From Betaproteobacteria bacterium (lineage in GTDB: Bacteria; Pseudomonadota; Gammaproteobacteria; Burkholderiales; SG8-39), in the NCBI GenBank assembly GCA_016195915.1, contig JACPYS010000009.1, positions 1 to 64,000 on the forward strand: a DNA stretch of 64,000 nt. The letters are read 5' to 3'. The notes beneath the pieces were generated by a model, which had not been told where the DNA came from, made no database searches, and worked only from the letters and a program-made list of their open reading frames with translations. How positions within the stretch are numbered: position 1 is the stretch's first letter; the number at the start of each line of letters is the position of its first letter. Of this stretch, positions 17,749-24,938 are shown in pieces. The position numbers and the translations under genes were made by a program.

Positions 17749-18720
17749 CTATTCCGGCTGTATGCCTGCGGCCCTGAACAGGGGCGGCCATCGATTGGTT
17801 TCATTCTCCACCCACCGCGTGAAATCCTCCGGCGTCGGGCTGGTCGAATTGTCCATGCCGATCGAGGCCAGTTTCTCCACGATGGCCGGCAGGCGCATGA
17901 CGCGCAGCAACTCGGCGTGCAGCCGCGCAATCACGGCAGGGGGCGTGCCGGCCGGTGCGACCAGCCCTTGCCACTGCGCCACCTCGAAGCCCGGGAACCC
18001 CGATTCGGCTACCGTCGGAACCTCCGGCAGCGCCGGCGCGCGGTCGCGCCCGGTGACCGCGATCGCCTTGAGCTTGCCGGCCCTGATGTGCGGCAACGCG
18101 GGCGCCATTCCGAGCATGCCGATCTTCACCTGCCCGGCAACGACATCGACGATGGCCTGGCCGCCGCCCTTGTACGGGATATGCTCCGCACTGAAGCCGC
18201 CGAGCGTCTTCAGGCTCTCGAAGGCGAGATGTTGCGGACCGCTCTTGCCGGGGGTCGCAAAGGACAGTTCGGCCGGATTGCTCCTGCCGTATTGAACAAG
18301 CTCCTGCAGCGTATTCGGCGCAAACGACGGATGCGCGACCAGCACCAGCGCACCGCGCCCGAGCAGGGTAACTTGCGCGAAACTCTTCACCGGATCGTGC
18401 TGCACTGCCTTGATGGCCGCCGGAATCATCGAATTGCCGTCTACGAACATCAGCAGCGTGTAGCCGTCGGGCGGCGCCCTGGCGACCAGTTCAGTGCCGA
18501 TCACCCCGGCGGCGCCCGGGCGGTTTTCCACCACCACCGACTGCCCGAGCGCGTCGGCCAGCGGCACGGCTACCGAGCGCGCAACGAAGTCGGTCACGCC
18601 GCCCGGGGCGTAGGAGACCAGGATACGGATCGGCTTGACGGGCCATCCCTGTGCGAATGCCAGCCCGGCGGCGCCGTACAGGACCAGCGCGGCTATCAAC
18701 CGGCGAACGGTATTGGAAAT
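17749..18720 (-). CDS. Bug/TctC-family periplasmic receptor with an unusual start codon
   Basis: 323 residues. Signal peptide (RRLIAALVLYGAAGLAFAQ), then the family hallmarks WPVKPIRILVSYAPGGVTDFVAR, NRPGAAGVIGTE and the LPEVPTVAESGFPGFE loop. These receptors bind carboxylates or small amides for tripartite tricarboxylate transporters. Strong aaggagg lies eight bases upstream of an ATT codon (18718-18720); the preceding codon is ACG and no ATG or GTG fits, so initiation is at ATT or ACG, or an ATG has mutated. A TTG further in would leave a shortened signal. It is followed by the sulfatase gene, so the two may form an operon. Confidence 0.8.
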   Translation of the reverse strand: MSNTVRRLIAALVLYGAAGLAFAQGWPVKPIRILVSYAPGGVTDFVARSVAVPLADALGQSVVVENRPGAAGVIGTELVARAPPDGYTLLMFVDGNSMIPAAIKAVQHDPVKSFAQVTLLGRGALVLVAHPSFAPNTLQELVQYGRSNPAELSFATPGKSGPQHLAFESLKTLGGFSAEHIPYKGGGQAIVDVVAGQVKIGMLGMAPALPHIRAGKLKAIAVTGRDRAPALPEVPTVAESGFPGFEVAQWQGLVAPAGTPPAVIARLHAELLRVMRLPAIVEKLASIGMDNSTSPTPEDFTRWVENETNRWPPLFRAAGIQPE

Positions 18721-18807
18721 CGTCGCATCCTCCTTAATGAATTCCAGCACGGGTGGGCAGCGTGCGGCACCGTGGGAATCGATCTTGGCCAAGGGCTGGA
18801 CGGACAG

Positions 18808-18829
18808 GATTATAGTGTCGGCGAACAAC
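18808..18829 (-). promoter_or_regulatory. TATAAT-containing motif shared with the 33.5 kb region
   Basis: A 22-base stretch here differs at one base from 33519-33540. Read on the minus strand it contains ttcgccgac and then ctataat, placing a perfect TATAAT (18809-18814) about 90 bases upstream of the Bug receptor start. The region is a divergent intergenic space between two Bug genes. No good -35 box stands at 17 bases, so an activator or an alternative sigma factor may be needed. Confidence 0.4.
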
Positions 18830-18848
18830 ACGGCGGTTAGGGTTCGCA

Positions 18849-19811
18849 ATGCTTAGATCGTTCGCCGCAACGCTGATCGCCCTGTGGGCCGGCTTTGCCG
18901 CGGCCCAGAGCGACTATCCGGCGCACCCGGTGCGCGTCGTCGCGCCGTTCCCGCCCGGTCAGGGCACCGAACTGATCGCGCGGGCCCTCGCGCAGCAGTT
19001 CACGCAGACCATGGACCAGAGTTTCTACGTCGACAACAAACCCGGCGCCGCCGGCATCATCGGCACGGAGTTCGTCAAGAATTCCGCCCCGGACGGCTAC
19101 ACGCTGCTGGTTGCCGGGAGCGGTCCGCTCGCGATCAACATGTCGATGTACGCGAAGCTCCCCTACGACTCGCTGCGCGACTTCCAGCCGATCGGGATGA
19201 TCGCGGCGGTTCCCAACGTACTGGTGGTGGCGAGGGATTTCCCCGCGAGCAATCTGCGCGAAGTCCTCGCCCACGTACGGCAGAACCCGGGCAAGGTCAA
19301 CTACGCCTCCTCCGGGGTCGGTGTGCCGAACCATCTGATCATGGAACTGCTGAAGGCCGCCACGGGTCTCGAGATCACCCATGTGCCTTACAAGGGCGCG
19401 ACCGCGAGCGTCACCGCGCTGATCGCGGGCGAGGTCTCGCTGATGTTCGAGACTTCGGCGGCGGTGGTGCCGCACATCAAGGGCGGCCGCATCAAGGTGA
19501 TCGCGGTGAGCAGCCCGAAGCGCTCGCTGTCGCTGCCCGAGGTGCCGACCGTCGCCGAATCGGGCGTCGCCGGGTTCGGCGCGCAGGGCTGGTCGGCGCT
19601 GTTCGCGCCCGCGGGCACCCCGCGGCCGGTCATCCAGAAACTGAATGCCGAATTGACCGCCGCGCTGGCAAAGCCCGAAGTCAAGAAGCGCCTGATCGAC
19701 CTCGGCGTCGATCCGGTCGAGATGACGCTCGAGCAGACCACCGCTTACGTGAAATCGGAAGTCGAGAATTGGGCGAAGGCGGTCAAGCTCTCGGGCGCTC
19801 GAGCCGACTGA
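18849..19811 (+). CDS. Bug/TctC-family periplasmic receptor
   Basis: 320 residues with a signal peptide ending near GFAAAQ. Family features: YPAHPVRVVAPFPPGQGTELIAR, NKPGAAGIIGTEFVK, APDGYTLL, and LPEVPTVAESGVAGFG close to the C-terminal lobe. The PPGQGTE loop differs from the usual PPGG, which may alter ligand contacts. The gene is divergent from another Bug receptor with 128 bases between them, and its end overlaps the convergent DUF1028 gene by 29 bases. No TctA or TctB gene is present. Ligand unknown. Confidence 0.85.
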   Translation: MLRSFAATLIALWAGFAAAQSDYPAHPVRVVAPFPPGQGTELIARALAQQFTQTMDQSFYVDNKPGAAGIIGTEFVKNSAPDGYTLLVAGSGPLAINMSMYAKLPYDSLRDFQPIGMIAAVPNVLVVARDFPASNLREVLAHVRQNPGKVNYASSGVGVPNHLIMELLKAATGLEITHVPYKGATASVTALIAGEVSLMFETSAAVVPHIKGGRIKVIAVSSPKRSLSLPEVPTVAESGVAGFGAQGWSALFAPAGTPRPVIQKLNAELTAALAKPEVKKRLIDLGVDPVEMTLEQTTAYVKSEVENWAKAVKLSGARAD

Positions 19812-20418
19812 ACCGCTCGAAGACGCGCCGCAACTCATCGACCGCCTCGTCGTGGAGGTCGACCCGCAGATCCACTTCCGGGTGATCGAGCGCTCCAGCC
19901 ACGCAAATCCACGCCGAACGCTCGGGCCACGCAACTCCGTCGGCCGCCTGCCCGCCCGCGTCGCGCCCGCCTTCGAGCGCCTCGAGCAGGCGTTCTTCCA
20001 GCGGCGCGGACGGACGCTCGAGAAAACCCGCAACGATTCCTTCCACGGTCTGCGGACCGGCAAGCACGTTTCCGTAAGCCGCGTAATACTCGCCGACGAT
20101 CTTGCCGGACCAGGGCCGAATCAGAGAGCCCGAATGCGCCGCCACCCGGTTTTCGCGGTCGATGATCCCGAGCTGCCGGTATTCGAAATCCGGATCGCTC
20201 GCGGCGAGGCTGCGCAGGACGTGCTGCGGCGTGTGCCCCTGCTCCAGCATGTTCAGCGCGAGGACATCGACGTGGCGCAGATAAAACGCCTGCGACTTGC
20301 TCACGCCGACGTTCGCACGGATGCTTTCGTTGCGCCGGCCGCAGGCGATCGAGAACGTCGTGCTGCCGACCCCGAAGCGGCCGCTGCGCGGACAGCGCGC
20401 GATGATCGAGAACGTCAC
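19783..20418 (-). CDS. DUF1028 family protein (second of a tandem pair)
   Basis: 211 residues starting at a GTG (20416-20418) whose bases overlap the TGA of the upstream gene as GTGA, so the two are translationally coupled. The start TFSIIARCPRSGRFGV, then GVSKSQAFY, ALNMLEQGHTPQHVL and RQLGIIDRENRVAAHSG are hallmarks of DUF1028, a family with an Ntn-hydrolase-like fold often found with RidA proteins, amidases or peptidases. No biochemical role is settled. Compared with its partner it is shorter at the C-terminus. Confidence 0.75.
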   Translation of the reverse strand: MTFSIIARCPRSGRFGVGSTTFSIACGRRNESIRANVGVSKSQAFYLRHVDVLALNMLEQGHTPQHVLRSLAASDPDFEYRQLGIIDRENRVAAHSGSLIRPWSGKIVGEYYAAYGNVLAGPQTVEGIVAGFLERPSAPLEERLLEALEGGRDAGGQAADGVAWPERSAWICVAGALDHPEVDLRVDLHDEAVDELRRVFERFSRLERPRA

Positions 20419-21125
20419 GAAGCCTCTGCGGCGCGCCGCTTCTCCAGGTTCTCGGCGAACTCCTTCGCGGAGATCGCGTTCCTGGGATTCCTTGCGCGCT
20501 CGTCGTAGAACTCGGCGGTCGGCTTGTAGTCGGCATACACGCGCCGCAACTCGTCGATGGGCCGCTCGTGGAGATCGACGCGCAAATCGATGTCGTTGTG
20601 ATTGCGCCGGCCCCACACGACGAGCGCCGCCGAGATGGCGGCTCCCGCGCCGGGTGCGCCCGCATCGCGCGCCGCTTCGAGCGCCAAGAGCAGCCGCTCG
20701 TCGAGATCTTCCGGGCTGTGCGCCTCGAAGCGCCTCAGCATGGCTTCCAGCGCCGGCTCACCAGCAAGACCCTCGCCGAACACTGCACAGGACTGTGCTG
20801 CGAGATGCCCCGACCACGCACGCAGCTTCACGCCAGAGTGAACGGCCACCGATCCCTCGCGATCGATGATGCCGATCTGGCGTTGCTCGAAATCGGCATC
20901 GTTGCCCGCCAGCTCGTGCAGCACATGCTTCGGTCCCCAGCCCTGCGCGAGCAGATTGAGCGCGAGGCGGTTATTGCGGGCAAGAGGAGCGCCTTGCGTG
21001 AACGTCGCGCCGACATTCGGGCGCACGGCGGCGGCGCAGAACCTCCCTACCGCGAGCATCTCGCTCGCTACGGCGAGTCCGAGCTGTCCGGTGCGTGCCG
21101 AGCGGGCGATGATCGCGAAATTCAT
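20415..21125 (-). CDS. DUF1028 family protein (first of a tandem pair)
   Basis: 236 residues, ATG at 21125 after a gaggt sequence. It has the full DUF1028 layout: NFAIIARSARTGQLGLAVAS, GATFTQGAPLARNNR, LAGNDADFEQRQIGIIDREG and VHSGVKLRAWSGH, then a longer tail ending YKPTAEFYDERARNP that the downstream paralogue lacks. The pair is a two-gene minus-strand operon that meets a Bug receptor gene tail to tail. Tandem paralogues may form a heteromer. The substrate is unknown; an Ntn-type amide hydrolysis is the family-level guess. Confidence 0.75.
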   Translation of the reverse strand: MNFAIIARSARTGQLGLAVASEMLAVGRFCAAAVRPNVGATFTQGAPLARNNRLALNLLAQGWGPKHVLHELAGNDADFEQRQIGIIDREGSVAVHSGVKLRAWSGHLAAQSCAVFGEGLAGEPALEAMLRRFEAHSPEDLDERLLLALEAARDAGAPGAGAAISAALVVWGRRNHNDIDLRVDLHERPIDELRRVYADYKPTAEFYDERARNPRNAISAKEFAENLEKRRAAEAS

Positions 21126-21332
21126 GATGACCTCGAATGCCGTGCGGGTTCGTCGGCGTTGCTCGGGATTGATCCGAGCGGCGCTGCAATGTAGATCGAA
21201 TCGGTGATGAGCGCAATTTCCGCGCAGATCGCAGACGCCGGCGACGAACCGTCTCAGGTGAAATAGCCCGTCCCCGCATCGCGTCGATAAGCGAGTATGT
21301 CGGGTAAGCGAGTATTGACGGTTTATTCCCAT

Positions 21333-21354
21333 GTACGTACACTGTGTCAACAGT
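21333..21354. promoter_or_regulatory. probable operator of the TacAT toxin-antitoxin pair
   Basis: Two palindromes sit 23-44 bases before the antitoxin start: gtacgtac (21333-21340) and actgt-gtca-acagt (21341-21354). Ribbon-helix-helix antitoxins of this type bind such paired sites together with their toxin. The role is inferred from symmetry and position. Confidence 0.45.
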
Positions 21355-21376
21355 ATCTTGATTGGAGCTGAAAGAC

Positions 21377-21652
21377 ATGGGATCGTCGTCGAAATCGGAG
21401 CGGCTCGCGATCCGTGTCGCCGCTGCGGACAAGATGAAGCTCGCGCGCGCCGCCGCCGCGCAGCGCCGCAGCGTGTCGGAGTTCGTGCTCGCGTCCTCGC
21501 GCGAGGCTGCAGAGCAGGTGCTCGGCGAGCAGACGCGGTTTCGCCTGTCGCCCGCCAGGTATCGCGCCTTTGTCGCCGCGCTCGACGCGCCGGCTCGGGA
21601 GGTCCCCGCCTTGAGGCGGCTGTTTTCCCGCCGCAGCGTGCTGGAGCGTTGA
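21377..21652 (+). CDS. tacA: TacA-type (DUF1778) antitoxin
   Basis: 91 residues from the ATG at 21377, with ggag nine bases upstream; a TTG at 21362 would add five residues. SERLAIRVAAADKMKLARAAAAQRRSVSEFVL is a ribbon-helix-helix DUF1778 domain. The tail QTRFRLSPARYRAFVAALDAP is the typical toxin-binding segment that covers the acetyltransferase active site. The toxin gene follows nine bases later. It should repress the shared promoter through the palindromes just upstream. Confidence 0.8.
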   Translation: MGSSSKSERLAIRVAAADKMKLARAAAAQRRSVSEFVLASSREAAEQVLGEQTRFRLSPARYRAFVAALDAPAREVPALRRLFSRRSVLER

Positions 21653-21661
21653 AGCGGAAGG

Positions 21662-22171
21662 ATGAGCACGCCGCTGCTTGGCCCCGAGCCGCTTGCGGCG
21701 CATCACGATTGGAGCGCATTCGACTGCGGATCGCAGGCTCTGAACGTGTTTCTTGCGCGCTTCGCTCTCGTCAGCCAGAGCGGCGGGGCCGCGCGGACCT
21801 ACGTCGCGCTGCGCGGCGCGCGGGTCGCCGGCTATTACAGCCTTGCGGCCGCCTCGGTGGAGCCGGAACGCGCGACACCCCGCGTCATCAAGGGACTCGC
21901 GCGCCACGCCGTTCCCTTGACGCTGCTCGCACGCCTGGCGGTCGACCGTTCCGAGCAAGGAGCCGGGCTTGGCGAGGCCTTGCTGAAGGACGCCATCAAG
22001 CGCCACTTGCAGGCGCAGTCGATCATCGGCAGCCGCGCTTTGCTCGCGCACGCCAAGGACGAAAGGGCCGCAGCGTTCTATACACGCTACGGCTTTCAAC
22101 CCTCGCCCTCCGATCCGCTGCATCTTTATCTGCTGACCAAGGACATGAAAACGACTCTCGGGGTGAGATAG
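21662..22171 (+). CDS. tacT: TacT-type GNAT acetyltransferase toxin
   Basis: 169 residues. GNAT motif A is seen as LARLAVDRSEQGAGLGEALLKDA, with QGAGLG as the acetyl-CoA pyrophosphate loop, and AAAFYTRYGF (motif B) holds the conserved Tyr near the C-terminus. The N-terminal FDCGSQALNVFL is characteristic of toxins paired with DUF1778 antitoxins. Known relatives acetylate the amino group of aminoacyl-tRNAs and stop translation. The catalytic Tyr and the paired antitoxin are intact, so the module looks functional. Confidence 0.8.
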   Translation: MSTPLLGPEPLAAHHDWSAFDCGSQALNVFLARFALVSQSGGAARTYVALRGARVAGYYSLAAASVEPERATPRVIKGLARHAVPLTLLARLAVDRSEQGAGLGEALLKDAIKRHLQAQSIIGSRALLAHAKDERAAAFYTRYGFQPSPSDPLHLYLLTKDMKTTLGVR

Positions 22172-22191
22172 CCATGCCGGCCGACTCATAG

Positions 22192-22452
22192 AACGAACCC
22201 GAGCCGCAAACTGCTGCTTGCGATCGGCGCGGTTGCCCAACGGGGCAAGCGCGGTTTGCTCTGGCACTGCGTCGCTTGGATGCCATCGCCGCGGCGAAGC
22301 AGCTCGAAGCGCTACGCGTGCCAGGGTTCGAGTTTCATCCTCTGCGGGGCACGCCTCAACGCTACAGCGTGCATGTGAACGGACCCTGGTGCATCACTTT
22401 CGGCTGGGAAGGCGAGAACGCCATCGCAGTCGATCTTGAAAACTATCATTGA
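22192..22452 (+). pseudogene. HigB/RelE-type toxin with a broken N-terminus
   Basis: The final frame reads FALALRRLDAIAAAKQLEALRVP, then FEFHPLRGTPQRYSVHV, GPWCITFGWEGENAIAVDLENYH, a clear HigB-type toxin C-terminus including the basic and aromatic positions used on the ribosome. The frame is open back to a stop at 22189-22191 but contains no ATG or GTG. The region where residues 1-25 belong appears to switch frames near 22240. A frameshift or loss of the start has probably inactivated it. The antitoxin gene begins 10 bases after the stop. Confidence 0.6.
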
Positions 22453-22462
22453 GGAGCAAAGC

Positions 22463-22759
22463 ATGACCAAAACCCGCTGCCCGACTCATCCGGGCGCCAT
22501 TTTGCGCGAGGACAGCCTGCCGGCACTTGGGCTTTCGGTGGCGGCGTTTGCCCGGGCACTGGGGGTGTCGCGCCAGATGGTGCATGGCATCCTCTCAGAA
22601 CGCGCCTCGGTTTCCCCGGAAATGGCGCTGCGCCTCGGAGCGTTCTTCAGCAATGGCCCGCAGTTGTGGATCGACCTGCAGACGCGCCACGATCTGTGGC
22701 AAGCTGAACGCCGGATGACCGGGCGACTGCCCCGGGCTTACGAGCGGCGCGCCGTCTGA
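22463..22759 (+). CDS. higA: HigA-type helix-turn-helix antitoxin
   Basis: 98 residues from the ATG at 22463 after gaggag. CPTHPGAILREDSLPALGLSVAAFARALGVSRQ is the standard HigA start, with the XRE helix-turn-helix in LSVAAFARALGVSRQMVHGIL and the closing LGAFFSNGPQLWIDLQTRHDLW. It looks intact although the toxin before it does not, so it may persist as an orphan regulator or as protection against related toxins. Confidence 0.8.
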   Translation: MTKTRCPTHPGAILREDSLPALGLSVAAFARALGVSRQMVHGILSERASVSPEMALRLGAFFSNGPQLWIDLQTRHDLWQAERRMTGRLPRAYERRAV

Positions 22760-22804
22760 GTCGGCCTGGGCTTGGCCGGTTCCGCGGGGACGATTGGCGC
22801 GACC

Positions 22805-22972
22805 TCAGTGCGGCAGGCGCATCACGGCAATGAGAATGCCGGTCGCTATGGCGATGATGCCGCCCAACTTGACGCTGGCGAGCGAACCGAAATACGCGTC
22901 CGGCGACTTCAATGCGCCGAGCGAAAACGTCGCGCAGGCAACCGACGGCCTGAAGGCCGGCGCAACTGCCAT
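22805..22972 (-). CDS. possible 55-residue small membrane protein
   Basis: A minus frame starting MAVAPAFRPSVACATFSLG, then SPDAYFGSLASVKLGGIIA and IAIATGILIAVMRLPH. It has one hydrophobic helix (about 34-52) with a short positive tail. The sequence is well behaved, but there is no strong ribosome binding site. If real it is a single-pass inner-membrane protein, or the C-terminal scrap of a larger one. It lies in an otherwise empty 300-base gap between HigA and a Bug receptor. Confidence 0.35.
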   Translation of the reverse strand: MAVAPAFRPSVACATFSLGALKSPDAYFGSLASVKLGGIIAIATGILIAVMRLPH

Positions 22973-23059
22973 CGTAAGGCATATCGTTTCTTCTCTCCGC
23001 TGATCACCGCTTCGAGCGGACGGCGCCTGAGCGCGCGCGCTCCCCTCCCGCGCCGCCGG

Positions 23060-24103
23060 TCACTGTGCCTTGATGCCGCGCTCCCTGATGACGCGGCCCC
23101 ACTTCCTTTGCTCGCTTTCGAGGTACGCGGCGGCTTCCTCGGGCGTGCTCGCGATCACGGTCAGCCCGCGCTCCTGGTAGAACTTCACCTGGTCGGGGGT
23201 GGTGAGCACCTTGCGGATGTGCGAATTGAGCGTGTCGACGATCGAACGTGGCGTCCCCTTGGGCGCCGCGACGACGAACCACGTGTCGAACTCGTAGCCC
23301 CGCAGTGGTCCTTCCGGGGCCGCCTCGGCGACCGTCGGCAGCTCGGGCATGACGGAATTGCGCTTCGCGCTCGTAACGGCGAGCGCTCGCATGCGGCCGC
23401 CCTTCACATGGCCGATCTGCTGCGAGACGTTGCCGAAGGTGATCCCGACCTCGCCTGCGATCACCGCCATGTCGGCCGGCCCGCCGCCCTTGAACTGCAC
23501 GGCGACGATGTCGACCTCCGCGAGCAGGTTGAACAGCTCGCCGGCGATGTGCGGATTGGTGCCCACGCCCGCGGCGGCGTAGTTGAGCGCGCCGGGTTTC
23601 GCCTTGGCGAGGGCGATCAGCTCCTGGATCGAGCGCGCCGGAACGGAAGGATGCACGGTGACGAAGGAGGGCGCCGAAGCCGCCAGGGAGATGGCAACGA
23701 AATCGCGCAGCGGGTCGTAGGGCACGCGCGGCATCAGGAACTGGTTGGAGACGAAGGGGATCGTGTTGATGAGGAGCGTATAGCCGTCCGCCGGCGAGTT
23801 CATCACCATCTCCGTACCGATGACGCCGGACGCTCCCGAGCGGTTGTCCACCACCATCTGCTGGCCCAGGGTCTCGGAGAGCTTTGCCGCCAGCAGCCGG
23901 CCGACGAGGTCCACGCTTCCGCCCGGCGGAAACGGCGAGACCAGGCGAATCGCCTTCGACGGAAAACTCTGCGCGAGCGCAGGCAGCGTCACCAGTGCTG
24001 CAGCCAGCGCCAGCCCGGCGGCCACGGCATGTTTGCAGATTTTCCCGTCCCCGGTCGCGCCGTGACGGCGAAAATTCGTGAAGAGTTTAGGCCACCGTTT
24101 CAT
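23060..24103 (-). CDS. Bug/TctC-family periplasmic receptor
   Basis: 347 residues; the real start may lie a little downstream since the first 25 residues precede a normal signal peptide (AVAAGLALAAALVTLPALAQ). Family marks: PSKAIRLVSPFPPGGSVDLVG, NRSGASGVIGTEMV, ADGYTLL and LPTVAEAAPEGPLRGYEF. Its ATG shares the bases CATG with the ATG of a small divergent gene (24101-24104). It is isolated from other metabolic genes and lacks TctAB partners. Ligand unknown. Confidence 0.85.
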   Translation of the reverse strand: MKRWPKLFTNFRRHGATGDGKICKHAVAAGLALAAALVTLPALAQSFPSKAIRLVSPFPPGGSVDLVGRLLAAKLSETLGQQMVVDNRSGASGVIGTEMVMNSPADGYTLLINTIPFVSNQFLMPRVPYDPLRDFVAISLAASAPSFVTVHPSVPARSIQELIALAKAKPGALNYAAAGVGTNPHIAGELFNLLAEVDIVAVQFKGGGPADMAVIAGEVGITFGNVSQQIGHVKGGRMRALAVTSAKRNSVMPELPTVAEAAPEGPLRGYEFDTWFVVAAPKGTPRSIVDTLNSHIRKVLTTPDQVKFYQERGLTVIASTPEEAAAYLESEQRKWGRVIRERGIKAQ

Positions 24104-24284
24104 GTTCTACGCTATTTACTCTTTCGCGATTGTCATTCTGGTTTTGCACGTCACAGGCTGGCTCAAAAGAGACAATCTTGAGTGGTTGATGCTGGTGCTT
24201 GCTGTCTCTGTCTTCCCGGCTGTCATGTTCCTGAAGCAGGAATGTTTTCGTCATCCCGAACGACCGCCTCGAAGTCTACGCTGA
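24102..24284 (+). CDS. short hydrophobic protein, probably truncated
   Basis: 60 residues with two hydrophobic helices (FYAIYSFAIVILVLHVTGW and LEWLMLVLAVSVFPAVMFL) and a short polar loop RDNLE between. The last residues from about 24240 are antisense to the cytochrome c relic, so the original C-terminus has been replaced. Base composition is lower in GC than the neighbours. It could be the start of a small membrane protein cut by the rearrangement that created the relics at 24223-24797. Confidence 0.35.
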   Translation: MFYAIYSFAIVILVLHVTGWLKRDNLEWLMLVLAVSVFPAVMFLKQECFRHPERPPRSLR

Positions 24285-24501
24285 ATATGGCGAGCTCAGC
24301 CGCCTTGCGCCCGATCACACCGTGCAATGACGGCCCGACTCCGTGTGCACCGCGGTCTTTCGAGTGGCAGGCGACGCGTTCCTCATAGAGCTTCTCGCCG
24401 CGCTTGGCGTCCTGCGCGTACGCCGCACCGGCCGTGGCCAGCAGCGCGATCACGTCCGAAAGCACGAGTTTGCAGTTTGAGCGCATTTGCCAATCATCCA
24501 T
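24223..24501 (-). pseudogene. cytochrome c fragment with a damaged haem site
   Basis: After a signal-like N-terminus (LLATAGAAYAQ) the frame reads KRGEKLYEERVACHSKDRGAHGV and GPSLHGVIGRKA. This is a class I cytochrome c start, but the CXXCH haem motif is incomplete: VACH lacks the first Cys. The sequence ends near 24240, before the Met ligand region. It lies 22 bases downstream of the GMC oxidoreductase relic, the same order as in membrane gluconate- or sugar-dehydrogenase operons, so the two are remnants of one lost operon. Confidence 0.6.
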
Positions 24502-24523
24502 AACCGTTCACTGATCACCACTT

Positions 24524-24692
24524 TCACGCCGACACCAGCGCAACAGGGTTTTTCACATATCGGTTCTTGATCGCGTCCGCCGTCCAGTAGGCAAGCGCGC
24601 CCACCGGTCCGGTCGGGTTGTACGACGCGTTGTGCGGAAATACGTTCGTCCCCACCACGAACAGGTTGTGGCAATAACTGCTGAGTTGGAAC
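24524..24692 (-). pseudogene. C-terminal remnant of a GMC oxidoreductase
   Basis: The minus frame reads CHNLFVVGTNVFPHNASYNP, then TGPVGALAYWTADAIKNRYV. This is the conserved end of GMC-type flavin dehydrogenases (gluconate or sugar dehydrogenase branch), holding the active-site His/Asn region and the final FAD-contact loop. Everything upstream is lost; the break at about 24693-24710 joins directly to a scrap of cyclic amidohydrolase on the other strand. A cytochrome c relic follows downstream. Confidence 0.65.
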
Positions 24693-24710
24693 CCCGCGCG
24701 GCGCAGCGGC

Positions 24711-24797
24711 CTGCGCGGACGGCTGATTTATCACAACGGTTATACGGTGGGGACAGCGGGCGGGAACTACTTGCGCAGGCCGACAACCCAATGCTGA
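24711..24797 (+). pseudogene. third copy, 3'-end scrap of the cyclic amidohydrolase
   Basis: The frame reads LRGRLIYHNGYTVGTAGGNY, then LRRP and a stop a few codons later. It matches the last 25 residues of the genes at 5261-6736 and 8210-8926 with a few changes. It is too short to act and marks a recombination endpoint. The short space from 24798 to 24938 holds no gene. Confidence 0.7.
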
Positions 24798-24938
24798 GCG
24801 CACACTTTCGACGCGGCGTTTCTGCGTTGGATCCTCCGCGCTTGGGCGGTACCGTGACCCGGACGGAAATTGCGCGGAAAACTCGTTGCACCGTCAAAGG
24901 GCCGACCCGCATCGCGTGGATAAGCTAGTATTCCGTGC

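Noticed and set aside
22772-24181. 469-residue + strand open frame
   Set aside because: Antisense to the Bug receptor gene at 23060-24103; no recognisable domain.
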